A stretch of 64,000 nt of DNA from Mesorhizobium erdmanii USDA 3471 (GTDB lineage: Bacteria; Pseudomonadota; Alphaproteobacteria; Rhizobiales; Rhizobiaceae): NCBI RefSeq assembly GCF_000472705.1, contig NZ_AXAE01000012.1, forward strand, positions 21,716 to 85,715, written 5' to 3'. This document shows positions 1-8,326 of the stretch, one piece after another (the stretch's first letter is position 1; every line of letters begins with the position of its first letter). The position numbers and the translations under genes were made by a program. Below the pieces are notes generated by a model, which was given only the letters and a program-made list of their open reading frames with translations, made no database searches and had not been told where the DNA came from.

Positions 1-209
1 GAGACATATTCGCCGGCAGCCATCGACATGGCGCCCGCGACCAGCCCGGCGATGCCCGCGACCAGAACCTGCGAGGTCGGGGCGGCGGCCGACGCCACGC
101 CGACGATCAGGCTCGCGGTCGAGACGATGCCGTCATTGGCTCCCAGAACGGCGGCGCGCAGCCAACCGATGCGCGACACCAGATGGTTTTCGACATGCAG
201 GCGGCTCAT
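1..209 (-). CDS. VIT1/CCC1-family metal transporter, N-terminal fragment
   Basis: This is the first 69 codons of a protein whose remainder lies beyond the left edge. It begins [20 protein letters not shown] and continues with [20 protein letters not shown], the typical first helix of the VIT1/CCC1 family. Those proteins move Fe2+ or Mn2+ across membranes, in bacteria presumably out of the cytoplasm. A second hydrophobic stretch ([21 protein letters not shown]) follows. The start at 209 is supported by an AGGAG sequence just upstream. The family call is firm; the metal is not known. Confidence 0.85.
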   Translation of the reverse strand, partial: MSRLHVENHLVSRIGWLRAAVLGANDGIVSTASLIVGVASAAAPTSQVLVAGIAGLVAGAMSMAAGEYV

Positions 210-370
210 GCTTCTCTCCTGATCGTGCCTTCGAGTTCCGGCCGCCGCGACTCTAGCAGCCTTTAACGAAGCGAAGTTGATCCAGGTCAGAATCAGGCCG
301 CCTGTTCCCGATCACGTGCCCGGCACCCCGGCTGGTTGCGGTGCCGACGGACCGTGAAGGCGCTGTCGTG

Positions 371-760
371 TTAACCGGGTTGCTCAGCCATCACGATGAC
401 GTTGCCGCAGGTGTCATCAAAGAAGGCGGCGCTGACCGGGCCCATCCGCCGCGGCGGTCCGAGAAATTTCACGCCGCGCCCGGCGAGGCGGTCGTAGTCG
501 GCCTGGATATCGCGGCACGTGATCAGCGCCGCCGGGAAGTGAGCGTCATGGAGCGCTTTCTGCGCGGCACGCGCTGGCGCATCGCGGTTGGGCTCAAGCA
601 CCAGTTCAGCGCCGTCGGCCTGGTCCGGAGACACCACCGTCAGCCAGCGGGCCTGGCCACCATCGTAGTCGCGCTTTTTTACAAAGCCGAGGACCGAGGT
701 GTAGAAGGCCAGCGCCTTGTCCTGGTCGTCAACCTTGATGAGGATATGGCGAAGCTGCAT
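371..760 (-). CDS. VOC-family (glyoxalase/dioxygenase fold) protein
   Basis: A 129-residue single-module vicinal-oxygen-chelate protein. It has the opening beta strand QLRHILIKVDDQDKALAFY, the LGF-x-K turn, and a closing strand with FFDDTCGNVIVMAE near residues 112-126. The family covers glyoxalases, dioxygenases and antibiotic-binding proteins, so the substrate cannot be read from sequence. An in-frame TTG lies one codon upstream, but ATG at 760 sits better behind the AAAGGAA ribosome site. It follows the hydrolase by about 40 bases on the same strand and is probably the last gene of that operon. Confidence 0.85.
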   Translation of the reverse strand: MQLRHILIKVDDQDKALAFYTSVLGFVKKRDYDGGQARWLTVVSPDQADGAELVLEPNRDAPARAAQKALHDAHFPAALITCRDIQADYDRLAGRGVKFLGPPRRMGPVSAAFFDDTCGNVIVMAEQPG

Positions 761-800
761 CAAAGAATTTCCTTTTTCTACTTCGGGTTATCGACCGCGC

Positions 801-1625
801 CTAACCTCGCTCGTTGAAGAACTCCGTCAGCACGGGCGCGTGCGCGGCGGGTTTCAGCATGTGGTTCTGGCCCGCCAATGTCCGGTGGCGGGCATTGGGC
901 AGAGCCTGTGCCAAGGCCTCGTTGCCGTGTTGCATCCATGGCGGGCTCTTGCCGCCATCGGTCACCAGCGTCTGCACTTTCACCGAGGCCCAGCGGGCGG
1001 GATCGAGCGGCTTGCCGAGCTGATCGCCGGCGACGATGGCGCCGTCATAAGGCAGCGTGTGCGCCACCGCCTTGAGCTTGCGCCAGATCGGCATCAGCTT
1101 CATGAGGACGATGAGCAGGCCGGGCATGCCGACCGATTTGAGAAAGGCGCTCACGGCGTCGCCGCGCCGGCCTTCGGCGATGGCCTGCCGGATCGTTGCC
1201 CAGTCGCCTTGCGTGGTCGCCCGGCTGTCGTCGACGATCAGCGGCGCTTCGTAGAGCGCGAGTTTCCTGATGCCGGGCAGGCGGCTTGCGGCCATCAGTG
1301 CCAGCATGGCGCCTGACGACATGCCCCAGAGATAGGCCTCGCCACCCGCCGCCTGCAGCACCGCCTCGATGTCGTCGACTTCGCGCTCGACCGCGTAGGG
1401 CAAGGTGTCGCCGCTGTCGCCACGGCCGCGGCGGTCGTAGCGAAACACGGTGAAGCTGCTTTCCAGCGCCTTGGCCAGCGGGCCGCTCGGACCCATGGTG
1501 CGCGAGCAGAGCGCGCCGTCGACGAGAATGAGCGGATGGCCCTGGCCGCGGCGCTCGCAGGCGATCGGCGTCCCATCCCGCGACAGCACGGCCTGCGTGG
1601 TGGGTTTCGCATTCTCAGCCAGCAT
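801..1625 (-). CDS. alpha/beta-hydrolase
   Basis: A 274-residue alpha/beta-hydrolase. The nucleophile elbow is GMSSGA (near residue 101), an early ILVDGALC strand would form the oxyanion region, and the catalytic His is probably in GQNHML near residue 255. No signal peptide is visible, so it is cytosolic. The start is preceded by GGAG and overlaps the end of the SRPBCC gene by 11 bases, indicating translational coupling. Together with the upstream SRPBCC and ArsR genes this resembles small regulator-effector operons in rhizobia; substrate unknown. Confidence 0.88.
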   Translation of the reverse strand: MLAENAKPTTQAVLSRDGTPIACERRGQGHPLILVDGALCSRTMGPSGPLAKALESSFTVFRYDRRGRGDSGDTLPYAVEREVDDIEAVLQAAGGEAYLWGMSSGAMLALMAASRLPGIRKLALYEAPLIVDDSRATTQGDWATIRQAIAEGRRGDAVSAFLKSVGMPGLLIVLMKLMPIWRKLKAVAHTLPYDGAIVAGDQLGKPLDPARWASVKVQTLVTDGGKSPPWMQHGNEALAQALPNARHRTLAGQNHMLKPAAHAPVLTEFFNERG

Positions 1626-2109
1626 GGTTGGACTCCTTGGCTATCAGCTGCTCCAGCCGCTCGAAGCTCTGCATCCAGCCGCCGCGCATGCCGAGCGCCA
1701 GCAGGCGCTCGCGGTCGGCGGCACTGGCCAGCGTCACCTCGAAATGGACATGGGTGCGCTTGCCGTGCGGCGTGAAGGTCACGGTATGGCGGCTTTGGCC
1801 TGGCGGCTTGCCGGCCCATTCGCGGATTTCAGGATCCGGTTCGTCGCGGTAGCTCAGCCGGACATTCTCGACCACTTCGAGATAGCTGCCCTGGTTGCGG
1901 TAAAGCGTGCCGCCGGCGGTCAGCATGTCGATGCGCCAGCGGCCGCCGACGCGCACGTCGAGCGCGCAAAGGGGAATGGTGCAGTCCTTGATGCCCCACC
2001 ACCCGGCCACCAGCGCCGGATCGGTCCACAGCCGGAAGACGCGCTCGACAGGAGCATTGAAGATCCGTTCGATGGCGAAGCTGCGGTCGGTCGTTGCGGG
2101 CGCGCTCAT
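1615..2109 (-). CDS. SRPBCC/AHSA1-domain protein
   Basis: A 164-residue START-like (AHSA1) protein: FAIERIFNAPVERVFRLWTD at the N-terminus, the LVAGWWG helix, and a C-terminal helix ending in FERLEQLIAKES. Such proteins bind hydrophobic ligands and are very often paired with ArsR-type regulators, as here. The start ATG overlaps the upstream regulator's stop as ATGA. No catalytic function can be assigned from sequence. Confidence 0.9.
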   Translation of the reverse strand: MSAPATTDRSFAIERIFNAPVERVFRLWTDPALVAGWWGIKDCTIPLCALDVRVGGRWRIDMLTAGGTLYRNQGSYLEVVENVRLSYRDEPDPEIREWAGKPPGQSRHTVTFTPHGKRTHVHFEVTLASAADRERLLALGMRGGWMQSFERLEQLIAKESNHAG

Positions 2110-2441
2110 TCCGGCCTGTCCGCGTTGCGCCGCAGCAAATCCTCCATGCGGTCGAAACGGTCTTCCCAGAGTTTGCGGTAATCGTCGAGCCAGCGGTCAA
2201 TATCGCGCAGCGGCTTGAGTTCGATGCGGCTCAGATGCTTCTGCGCCGCCCGGCTGCGGGTGACGAGACCGGCCTGTTCCAGCACGCCGACATGTTTAGA
2301 GACGGCGCGCACGGTGAGCGCGAAGGGTTGCGCCAGTTCGGCGACCGATGCCTCGCCGTCGAGCAGGCGGGCCAGGATCGCCCGGCGCGTCGGGTCGGCA
2401 AGTGCGGCGAATGTGTCGTCGAGGGAGATTTCAGCTACCAT
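2106..2441 (-). CDS. ArsR-family winged-helix repressor
   Basis: A 111-residue winged-helix protein. LADPTRRAILARLLDG opens the domain and a recognition helix follows (FALTVRAVSKHVGVLEQAGL). It lacks the cysteine metal sites of metalloregulatory ArsR proteins and belongs to the subgroup paired with SRPBCC proteins. The 5' untranslated region is very short: the start codon lies immediately beside the tandem inverted repeats at 2446-2475, so the message may be leaderless and autorepressed. It is first in an operon with the SRPBCC, hydrolase and VOC genes. Confidence 0.9.
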   Translation of the reverse strand: MVAEISLDDTFAALADPTRRAILARLLDGEASVAELAQPFALTVRAVSKHVGVLEQAGLVTRSRAAQKHLSRIELKPLRDIDRWLDDYRKLWEDRFDRMEDLLRRNADRPE

Positions 2442-2445
2442 TATG

Positions 2446-2475
2446 GAACCATATAGTTCTGGAACTAATTGGTTC
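2446..2475. promoter_or_regulatory. tandem GAAC-N6-GTTC operators
   Basis: Two consecutive inverted repeats of identical design: GAAC-CATATA-GTTC (2446-2459) and GAAC-TAATTG-GTTC (2462-2475). Their centres are 16 bases apart. They sit directly upstream of the ArsR-type regulator's start codon and are the obvious candidate for its autoregulatory operator. Confidence 0.65.
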
Positions 2476-2537
2476 TATAAAGGCATCAGGCGACTACGTC
2501 AATGGGTGACGCTTATAGCGTTGCGAGCGCGATGCGT

Positions 2538-2572
2538 CCCTTTGCCGGGCGAAGCTGTCGCCCGGCAAAGGG
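2538..2572 (-). terminator. stem-loop downstream of the aldo/keto reductase gene
   Basis: A perfect 14-base-pair stem (2538-2551 with 2559-2572; arm CCCTTTGCCGGGCG) with a 7-base loop, 13 bases beyond the reductase stop. There is no T-tract, so it may act as a weak terminator or as a 3' stabilising hairpin. Confidence 0.55.
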
Positions 2573-2584
2573 GCTCGAAATGCA

Positions 2585-3469
2585 TCAGACGGCCCGGCTG
2601 GCTTCGCCGGCGATGCCGTTCAGCACGGCGATCGCGTTAGCCGGCAGGTCCAGCTCCGCCGCCGCCAGGTTTTCGCGGAGGTGATCGACCGAGGAGGTGC
2701 CCGGGATGAGCAGGATGTTTGGCGCGCGCCGCAGCAGCCAGGCGAGCGCCACCTGCATCGGGGTCGCGCCAAGCTTTTGCGCGACATTGGCCAGCGTGTC
2801 CGACTGCAGCGGGCTGAAGCCGCCGAGCGGGAAGAACGGCACATAGGCGATGCCGTCAGCGGCCAGCTCGTCGATCAGCGCGTCATCCTCGCGGTGAGCA
2901 ATGTTGTACTGGTTCTGCACGCAGACGATGTCGGCGATGCCGCGTCCCTGCGCGATCTGGGCGCGGGTGACGTTGCTCAGGCCGATATGGCGCACCAGGC
3001 CCTGGCGCTGCAATTCGGCCAGCGTGTTCAATTGCGGCTCGAGCGAACCTTCGGCGGGGCCGTGGATGCCATGCATGGAGCGCAGGTTCACCACCTCGAT
3101 CACGTCCAGCCCGAGATTGCGCAAATTGTCATGCACGGCCTGCGTCAACTCCTTGGGCGACATGGCGGGAAGCCATGCGCCCTTGTCGTCGCGCCTGGCG
3201 CTGATCTTGGTGACGATGGTGAGGTTGGCGGGGTAGGGATGCAGCGCCTCGCGGATGATCTGGTTGGTGACGTGCGGGCCATAGAAATCCGAGGTGTCGA
3301 TGTGGTCGACGCCGCTGGCGATCGCCTCGCGCAGCACGGCAAGAGCGGCGTCGCGGTCCTTCGGCGGACCGAAGACGCCGGGTCCAGCCAGCTGCATGGC
3401 GCCATAGCCGAGGCGCTTCACGGTGCGGTCGCCGAGTTTATAGGTTCCGGCCTTGCTGATGTCGGTCAT
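2585..3469 (-). CDS. aldo/keto reductase
   Basis: A 294-residue aldo/keto reductase, an NADPH-dependent TIM-barrel enzyme. LGYGAMQLAGPG is in the first strand. The catalytic Asp and Tyr lie in HIDTSDFYG, followed by TKISAR (catalytic Lys region) and VVNLRSMHG (His region). The C-terminal cofactor segment is ILLIPGTSSVDHLREN. The start at 3469 has GGAG eight bases upstream; an in-frame start about 13 codons earlier lacks this support. It is divergent from a LysR regulator, which probably controls it. Substrate is likely an aldehyde or ketone but is not defined. Confidence 0.9.
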   Translation of the reverse strand: MTDISKAGTYKLGDRTVKRLGYGAMQLAGPGVFGPPKDRDAALAVLREAIASGVDHIDTSDFYGPHVTNQIIREALHPYPANLTIVTKISARRDDKGAWLPAMSPKELTQAVHDNLRNLGLDVIEVVNLRSMHGIHGPAEGSLEPQLNTLAELQRQGLVRHIGLSNVTRAQIAQGRGIADIVCVQNQYNIAHREDDALIDELAADGIAYVPFFPLGGFSPLQSDTLANVAQKLGATPMQVALAWLLRRAPNILLIPGTSSVDHLRENLAAAELDLPANAIAVLNGIAGEASRAV

Positions 3470-3527
3470 GGTCTCATCTCCTTTGGATCGGGCCAATGTA
3501 GACATAGCGCGGCTGCGCGATAATATG

Positions 3528-3542
3528 GTGTAATCGGCACAC
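3528..3542. promoter_or_regulatory. candidate LysR box in divergent promoter
   Basis: GTGT-N7-ACAC forms a 15-base interrupted dyad containing the T-N11-A pattern bound by LysR proteins. It lies 20 bases upstream of the LysR gene start and about 60 upstream of the reductase start. Confidence 0.45.
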
Positions 3543-3562
3543 CCCGTGCGGGAAGGCGAACA

Positions 3563-4468
3563 ATGGCGACAGATCTGGGGGACCTCCAGGCATTCATGGC
3601 GGTGGCACGCGCCGGCGGTTTTCGCGAGGCGGCCAGAACGGGCGGCGTCAGCGCTTCCAGCCTGTCGGAGACCGTGCGGCGGCTGGAGACCGGGCTCGGC
3701 GTGCGGCTCCTCAACCGCACGACGCGCAGCGTCGCGCCGACCGAAGCCGGCGCACGCTTGCTGGAGCGGCTTGGCCCGGCGCTCGGCGAGGTCGAGGCGG
3801 CGCTCGACGTGGTCAACGGCTTTCGCGGCCGCCCGGCCGGCACGCTGCGGCTCAACGTGCCTGTCGTCGCGGCGAAACTGGTGCTGCCGAGGCTGTTGCC
3901 GCCCTTCCTTGCCGCCTATCCGGAGATCCGCATGGAAGTGACCGCCGAGGACAGTTTCGTCGACATACTGGCGAGCGGCTGCGATGCCGGCATCCGCTAT
4001 GACGAGCGGCTCGAGCAGGACATGATCGCCGTGCCGATCGGTCCGCGCCGCCAGCGCTTTGCCACCGCCGCCGCACCGGCCTATCTCGACAAGCGTGGCC
4101 GGCCGGGGCATCCGCGCGACCTGCTCGACCACGCCTGCCTGCGCGGCCGCTTCGCCAGCGGACTGACGCCGCCCTGGGAGTTCGAACGCGATGGCGAGGT
4201 GGTGAGCGTAGAGCCGACCGGCCCGCTGCTGGTCAGCACCGGCACGGCGATGGCGCTGGCGCTCGAAGTGTCGGTCGCCGGCGGCGGCATCGTCTCCCTG
4301 TTCGAGGACTGGCTGCGCCCCTATTTCGACGACGGCCGGCTGGAACCGGTGCTGGAACCCTGGTGGCAGGAGTTCTCCGGCCCATACCTCTATTATCCCG
4401 GCCGCCGCCTGACGCCGGCGCCGCTCAGGGCGTTCATCGATTTCGTCGGCGCGATGCGCTGGGGGTGA
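3563..4468 (+). CDS. LysR-family transcriptional regulator
   Basis: A 301-residue LysR protein. The N-terminal winged helix-turn-helix (residues 4-62) includes FMAVARAGGFREAA and the recognition segment SASSLSETVRRLETGLGVRL. A periplasmic-binding-protein-like effector domain follows from about residue 90. The small proteobacterial LysR group resembling this usually controls an adjacent, divergently transcribed oxidoreductase, here the aldo/keto reductase. GGAAGG upstream supports the start. Confidence 0.92.
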   Translation: MATDLGDLQAFMAVARAGGFREAARTGGVSASSLSETVRRLETGLGVRLLNRTTRSVAPTEAGARLLERLGPALGEVEAALDVVNGFRGRPAGTLRLNVPVVAAKLVLPRLLPPFLAAYPEIRMEVTAEDSFVDILASGCDAGIRYDERLEQDMIAVPIGPRRQRFATAAAPAYLDKRGRPGHPRDLLDHACLRGRFASGLTPPWEFERDGEVVSVEPTGPLLVSTGTAMALALEVSVAGGGIVSLFEDWLRPYFDDGRLEPVLEPWWQEFSGPYLYYPGRRLTPAPLRAFIDFVGAMRWG

Positions 4469-4562
4469 TTTGGTAGCGGAGCGCCTCGATGTGCAAACGT
4501 AGATCCTGCAATATCACCTCGATGTTGTCGGCTACCTCGTGGGCTACGAATTCTGCCTGCGC

Positions 4563-5438
4563 TCAGATTGCGCCTGTGCCGCCATTGGCACCAAACACGC
4601 TTCCGTCCGTATAGGTGATTTCGCCCGAAGCAAGCAGCACGAAAAGCGCCGCAAGCTCTGCCGGCTGACCTGCTCGGCCGAGGGGAGTATCCTGGCCGAA
4701 CTCCTCCAATTTCCCCGGCAACTGGCCTCCAGCAACCTGCAACGGCGTCCACACTGGCCCCGGCGCGACGGCGTTGACGCGTATGCCCCGTTTGGCAAGC
4801 TGCTTTGCTAGGCCTTTGGTGAAGATGGCAATGCCGCCTTTCGTCGTCGCGTAGTCGAGCAGTTCCTCACCGGGATTGAAGGAATTGACGGACGCCGTGT
4901 TGATGATCGCCGCGCCCGGCTTCATCAGCGGAATTGCTGTCTTCGTAATCCAGAACATCGCGTAGAGATTGGTCTTCAGGGTGCGGTCGAACTGCTCGAA
5001 ACTGATGTCGTCGATCGATGGCTTGGACTGCTGATAGGCGGCGTTGTTTACCAGAATGTCGAGGCCGCCAAGTTCGCGGTGCGCCCGCTCGACGAGCTCA
5101 ACGCAGAATTTCTGGTCCGTCAGGTCTCCCGGGATCAGGACGGCTTTTTTCCCCTCTGCGCGGATCAGCTCGGCCACGTCCTGCGCGTCCGGCTCTTCGC
5201 TGGGAAAGTAGTTTATCGCCACGTCGGCACCTTCTCGCGCGAACGCAATGACGGCGGCGCGTCCGATCCCAGAGTCGCCCCCGGTCACAAGAGCCTTGCG
5301 GCCTGCCAGCCGGTCTGATCCCCGATAGCTCGTCTCGCCGCAGTCGGGAACCGGATCCATGGCGCGCTGAAGAGCCGGCCATTCCTGACGCTGCTCCTTG
5401 AATGGCTCGCTCGTGTATTTCGTCGCGGGATCGGACAT
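4563..5438 (-). CDS. SDR-family oxidoreductase (YghA/general-stress type)
   Basis: A 291-residue short-chain dehydrogenase. An N-terminal extension of about 45 residues (MSDPATKYTSEPFKEQRQEW...) precedes the Rossmann motif TGGDSGIG. NNAAYQQ, the catalytic Ser in NTASVNS and YATTKGG (Tyr/Lys) follow. The extension is typical of the YdaD/YghA subgroup often found in stress regulons. The start has GGAGG upstream. It lies 31 bases downstream of the split-barrel gene, so both probably share the EcfG-type promoter at 6013-6037. Confidence 0.9.
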   Translation of the reverse strand: MSDPATKYTSEPFKEQRQEWPALQRAMDPVPDCGETSYRGSDRLAGRKALVTGGDSGIGRAAVIAFAREGADVAINYFPSEEPDAQDVAELIRAEGKKAVLIPGDLTDQKFCVELVERAHRELGGLDILVNNAAYQQSKPSIDDISFEQFDRTLKTNLYAMFWITKTAIPLMKPGAAIINTASVNSFNPGEELLDYATTKGGIAIFTKGLAKQLAKRGIRVNAVAPGPVWTPLQVAGGQLPGKLEEFGQDTPLGRAGQPAELAALFVLLASGEITYTDGSVFGANGGTGAI

Positions 5439-5469
5439 ATGTGCCTCCGATAGAAATTGGGGTCTTTGG

Positions 5470-5979
5470 TCAGAGCTCGACCTTGGCATTGTCGCCGACA
5501 TTCGGCTTGGAGCCGGTGACAGCCGCAAACACCATCTTTGCGGTTGCCACGATAAGTCCTGGGCTGTCCCACAGTTCGCCTTCGTCGGGCGTGACCGTTA
5601 TCAGACGAATTTCGGGATCCTCGGCATTGTCCCACCATGCCGCGTCGGTCTTCTCCCACAACTTCGCGATCCTTCGTCTGTCGTTGGTCACCACGGCGGG
5701 GCCAGAGATCGTGACGTATTTGTAATGGCTGCTGTCACTCCAGGCCAAGGTCACCTTCGGATAGGTAGACAGTTGCTTGTTCTTGGCGCTGTCGTCATTC
5801 ACGAGAAAATAGATCGCGTTTTCTTCGCGGAACACACGCGCGGATAGCGGCCTGGCGCGGTTGTATTCGCCGTCCCACGTCACAAACATGCAGATGTCGA
5901 TTTCCTTGGCGAGCTCCCAGATACGATCGGTCGCTTCGGCTGGAGTGAGATCCGTCTGTTGCTCTTGACGCTTGGCCAT
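5470..5979 (-). CDS. pyridoxamine-5'-phosphate-oxidase-like (general stress protein 26) split-barrel protein
   Basis: A 169-residue flavin-binding split-barrel protein of the stress-protein-26 group: IWELAKEIDICMFVTWDGEYNR, PLSARVFREENAIYFLVNDDSAK, then VTLAWSDSSHYKYVTISGPA. Such proteins bind FMN, FAD or F420 and are not the PdxH enzyme. The start at 5979 is backed by GGAGG. The gene is preceded by a GGAAC-N16-AGTT promoter and followed by the SDR gene, which suggests a two-gene stress operon. Confidence 0.88.
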   Translation of the reverse strand: MAKRQEQQTDLTPAEATDRIWELAKEIDICMFVTWDGEYNRARPLSARVFREENAIYFLVNDDSAKNKQLSTYPKVTLAWSDSSHYKYVTISGPAVVTNDRRRIAKLWEKTDAAWWDNAEDPEIRLITVTPDEGELWDSPGLIVATAKMVFAAVTGSKPNVGDNAKVEL

Positions 5980-6346
5980 AACTGTCCTCCGGGGATTGGA
6001 TTGCGCTGGTACAACTCGCGTCCGGCCGCGACGTTCCCTTGGAAATCTTGTTGAGTGGTGGGAGCACAGAAATCGGCCGGCAGCCTGAGATCGACGGATA
6101 ATCCCTGCTGCGATCGTGAAAGCACGCCGGGTCGAAATAGATTCAATTGGCGTGCGCAAGTGCCTGTTTTTATACGGGAATGCATGTCGTTGCGGCAAAC
6201 CGCAACCTGTCGATCGCGATCCTGGTTATCCCAGGGGAGCCATATCGGAACAATCCAAACGCGATCTGTAACGGTTTGTTTCCACGCCGGTCGTATCCAC
6301 GAGAGGCCGCGTCGCGCATGGCCGACGCATCGTGGACAGGTGAAGC
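5980..6346. other. divergent intergenic region
   Basis: A 367-base gap between the split-barrel gene and the diguanylate cyclase. Apart from the GGAAC-type promoter on the minus strand I see no gene, hairpin or repeat. The cyclase promoter must lie here, but no convincing -35/-10 pair stands out. Confidence 0.5.
6013..6037 (-). promoter_or_regulatory. EcfG-type (general stress sigma) promoter
   Basis: Reading on the minus strand, GGAAC (6037-6033), a 16-base spacer, then AGTT (6016-6013). The alphaproteobacterial EcfG/RpoE2 consensus is GGAAC-N16/17-CGTT. It lies 34 bases upstream of the split-barrel gene start. Confidence 0.6.
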
Positions 6347-8260
6347 ATGGGTTCGCCCTGGTCCGAATTGTTGGCCAATCTGGCGGTCGTGGCGATGTTC
6401 GTTTCGGCCTGGATCCACACGCATGTGTGGCTGGACCGCCTGCCGGTCCCGGTCAAGGCGGTGGCCTTCGGCGTGCTGATGGGCGCCGGCGCCATCATCC
6501 TGATGCTGACGCCGATGCAGCTGCAGCCGGGCGTGCTGGTCGATCTCCGTGCGACGATGATTGCCGTTGCCGGCTTCTTCGGCGGTCCTGTCGCCGGTAT
6601 CGTCGCGGGCGTCATGGCCGGAGCTTTCCGGGTCTTCGAGGGCGGCATCGGTGCCTTCGCCGGCGCGGTGGGGATCGCCGCCACCATGCTGGTCGGCATT
6701 GCCGGCAATCTCGCGCTGAGGGGCCGTTCGCCCGGCATGGCCGATATCATGATCCTGGGTGCGGCGGCGGCCTGTGGATCCTTGCTTGGCCTCAGCGTCC
6801 TGCCGCAGCCGGTCGTCCAGACGGTTCTGCCCGAGGTGGTGTTCCCGTCCAGCCTGTTGATTTTCGTCTCCGTGGCGATGTCGGGGCTGGCTCTTCACCA
6901 GGAGCGGCGGCGCATCGAGGCATTGCAATCGCGGCGTATCTTCAAGGCGGTGGTCGAGACCTTGCCCGATTGCCTCAACGTCAAGGACCTCGACGGGCGC
7001 TTCATCGCCGCCAATCCGGCAACGGCCGAATTGATGCAGGCGGCCAATGCCAAGGCGCTGATCGGCAAGACCGATTTCGACTTCTATCCCAGCGAAACGG
7101 CGCGAGAATTCCGCGACGACGAGCTTGCCGTGCTGGCGTCGGGTGTCTCCACCACCATCGAACAGCACCTGCACCATGAGGACGGCACCGATGCCTGGCT
7201 GGCGACGCTGAAGGCGCCGTTTCGCGACAAGGCCGGCACTGTCATCGGACTGATCACGCACAATCGCGACATCACGCAGCGCAAGCAATTGGAGAGCGAA
7301 CTGGCGGAAAGCCAGGCAAGGCTCGGAGACGCGTTGACGCACATGGCCGACGGCCTGGTGATGTTCGATCCCGACGGCAGGCTGGTGCTGTGCAACGGCC
7401 AGTACCGCGCCATGTTTGCCAAGACGGCCGACATCAGAGTGCCCGGGGCCGACCACCGCGACATCCTGCGCACTTCCGTGGCGCGCGGCGAAAGCGTCAC
7501 GCCGCCGGACGCCGTCGAAACGTGGATCGCCGAAATCATGGCCCTGCAGACGATAGCCAGCCACCGCCAGATCCGGCTAGCCGACGGGCGCTGGCTCGAT
7601 GTGCGGACGCGGCCGACCGGCGACGGCGGCAGCCTCAGCGTCTATTCCGACATCACCGAGGCCAAGCAGGTGGAGGCTGAATTGCTTTCGGCCAACCAGA
7701 AGCTGAACCTTCTGGCGCACCGCGACGGGCTGACGGAACTGTTGACGCGACGGGCCTTCGACGACGCGCTGGCGCGCGAATTCGCCCGCGCCCGGCGCAA
7801 CGCGATGCCGCTCAGCCTGCTGCTGATCGACGTCGACTGGTTCAAGCGCTTCAACGACCTTTACGGCCATCCGGCGGGCGATGCATGCCTGCGCGCGGTC
7901 AGCCGTTGCATCGAGGCGACGGCACGGAGGCCAGCCGACGCGGCGGCGCGTTATGGCGGCGAGGAGTTCGCGCTCATCCTGCCCGAAACCGACGCGCGGG
8001 GCGCCTTCGTCATCGCCGAAAGCCTGAGAGGCAAGGTGCGCGACCTCGCTCTGGCGCATGCCGGCAGCGAAAAGGGCATCGTCACCGTCAGCATCGGGGT
8101 CGGCACCGTCGACGGCGGCGCCGCGATCGAGATCGCCGATCTGCTGCGGCGCGCCGACGAGGCGCTCTATGGCGCCAAGGCCGCGGGACGTGACCGCGTG
8201 CATGGCTGGCGTCCGCATCTCAGCGAACCGCGCCCGGGCGCTTCCCATCGCAAAGCGTGA
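6347..8260 (+). CDS. membrane diguanylate cyclase (5TM-PAS-PAS-GGDEF)
   Basis: A 637-residue c-di-GMP synthase. Residues 1 to about 185 hold six or so hydrophobic segments resembling the LytS-type 5TM receptor region. A PAS domain follows (KAVVETLPDCLNVKDLDGRF), then a second PAS-like module (ALTHMADGLVMFDPDGR). The GGDEF domain begins at DGLTELLTRRAF. The active-site loop is GGEEF, and RPAD stands exactly five residues before it, giving an intact RxxD inhibitory site. It should therefore be an active, product-inhibited enzyme. The ribosome site is weak. No EAL domain is present. Confidence 0.92.
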   Translation: MGSPWSELLANLAVVAMFVSAWIHTHVWLDRLPVPVKAVAFGVLMGAGAIILMLTPMQLQPGVLVDLRATMIAVAGFFGGPVAGIVAGVMAGAFRVFEGGIGAFAGAVGIAATMLVGIAGNLALRGRSPGMADIMILGAAAACGSLLGLSVLPQPVVQTVLPEVVFPSSLLIFVSVAMSGLALHQERRRIEALQSRRIFKAVVETLPDCLNVKDLDGRFIAANPATAELMQAANAKALIGKTDFDFYPSETAREFRDDELAVLASGVSTTIEQHLHHEDGTDAWLATLKAPFRDKAGTVIGLITHNRDITQRKQLESELAESQARLGDALTHMADGLVMFDPDGRLVLCNGQYRAMFAKTADIRVPGADHRDILRTSVARGESVTPPDAVETWIAEIMALQTIASHRQIRLADGRWLDVRTRPTGDGGSLSVYSDITEAKQVEAELLSANQKLNLLAHRDGLTELLTRRAFDDALAREFARARRNAMPLSLLLIDVDWFKRFNDLYGHPAGDACLRAVSRCIEATARRPADAAARYGGEEFALILPETDARGAFVIAESLRGKVRDLALAHAGSEKGIVTVSIGVGTVDGGAAIEIADLLRRADEALYGAKAAGRDRVHGWRPHLSEPRPGASHRKA

Positions 8261-8300
8261 GCCCTGGCTGTCATGGCCCCGTCATGGTTTATTGCTACCA

Positions 8301-8324
8301 ATCCATAAATCCGGATGAATGGAT
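8301..8324. promoter_or_regulatory. ArsR operator candidate, arsenic cluster 1
   Basis: A 24-base dyad with outer arms ATCCAT and ATGGAT around the palindrome ATCCGGAT. It ends three bases before the ATG at 8327 and covers the earlier in-frame ATG at 8315, so bound repressor would block initiation of the ArsR-Acr3-ArsC message. Confidence 0.6.
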
Positions 8325-8326
8325 AT

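Noticed and set aside
210..340. GGAAC motif on the minus strand near the VIT-type gene
   Set aside because: No GTT-type -10 at 16-17 bases, so not counted as a stress promoter.
6240..6290. GGAAC on the plus strand upstream of the diguanylate cyclase
   Set aside because: The nearest GGTT is at the wrong spacing.
6170..7564. Long minus-strand open frame opposite the diguanylate cyclase
   Set aside because: Low-complexity, His/Arg/Gln-rich translation and full overlap with a clearly conserved gene; typical antisense artefact of high GC.
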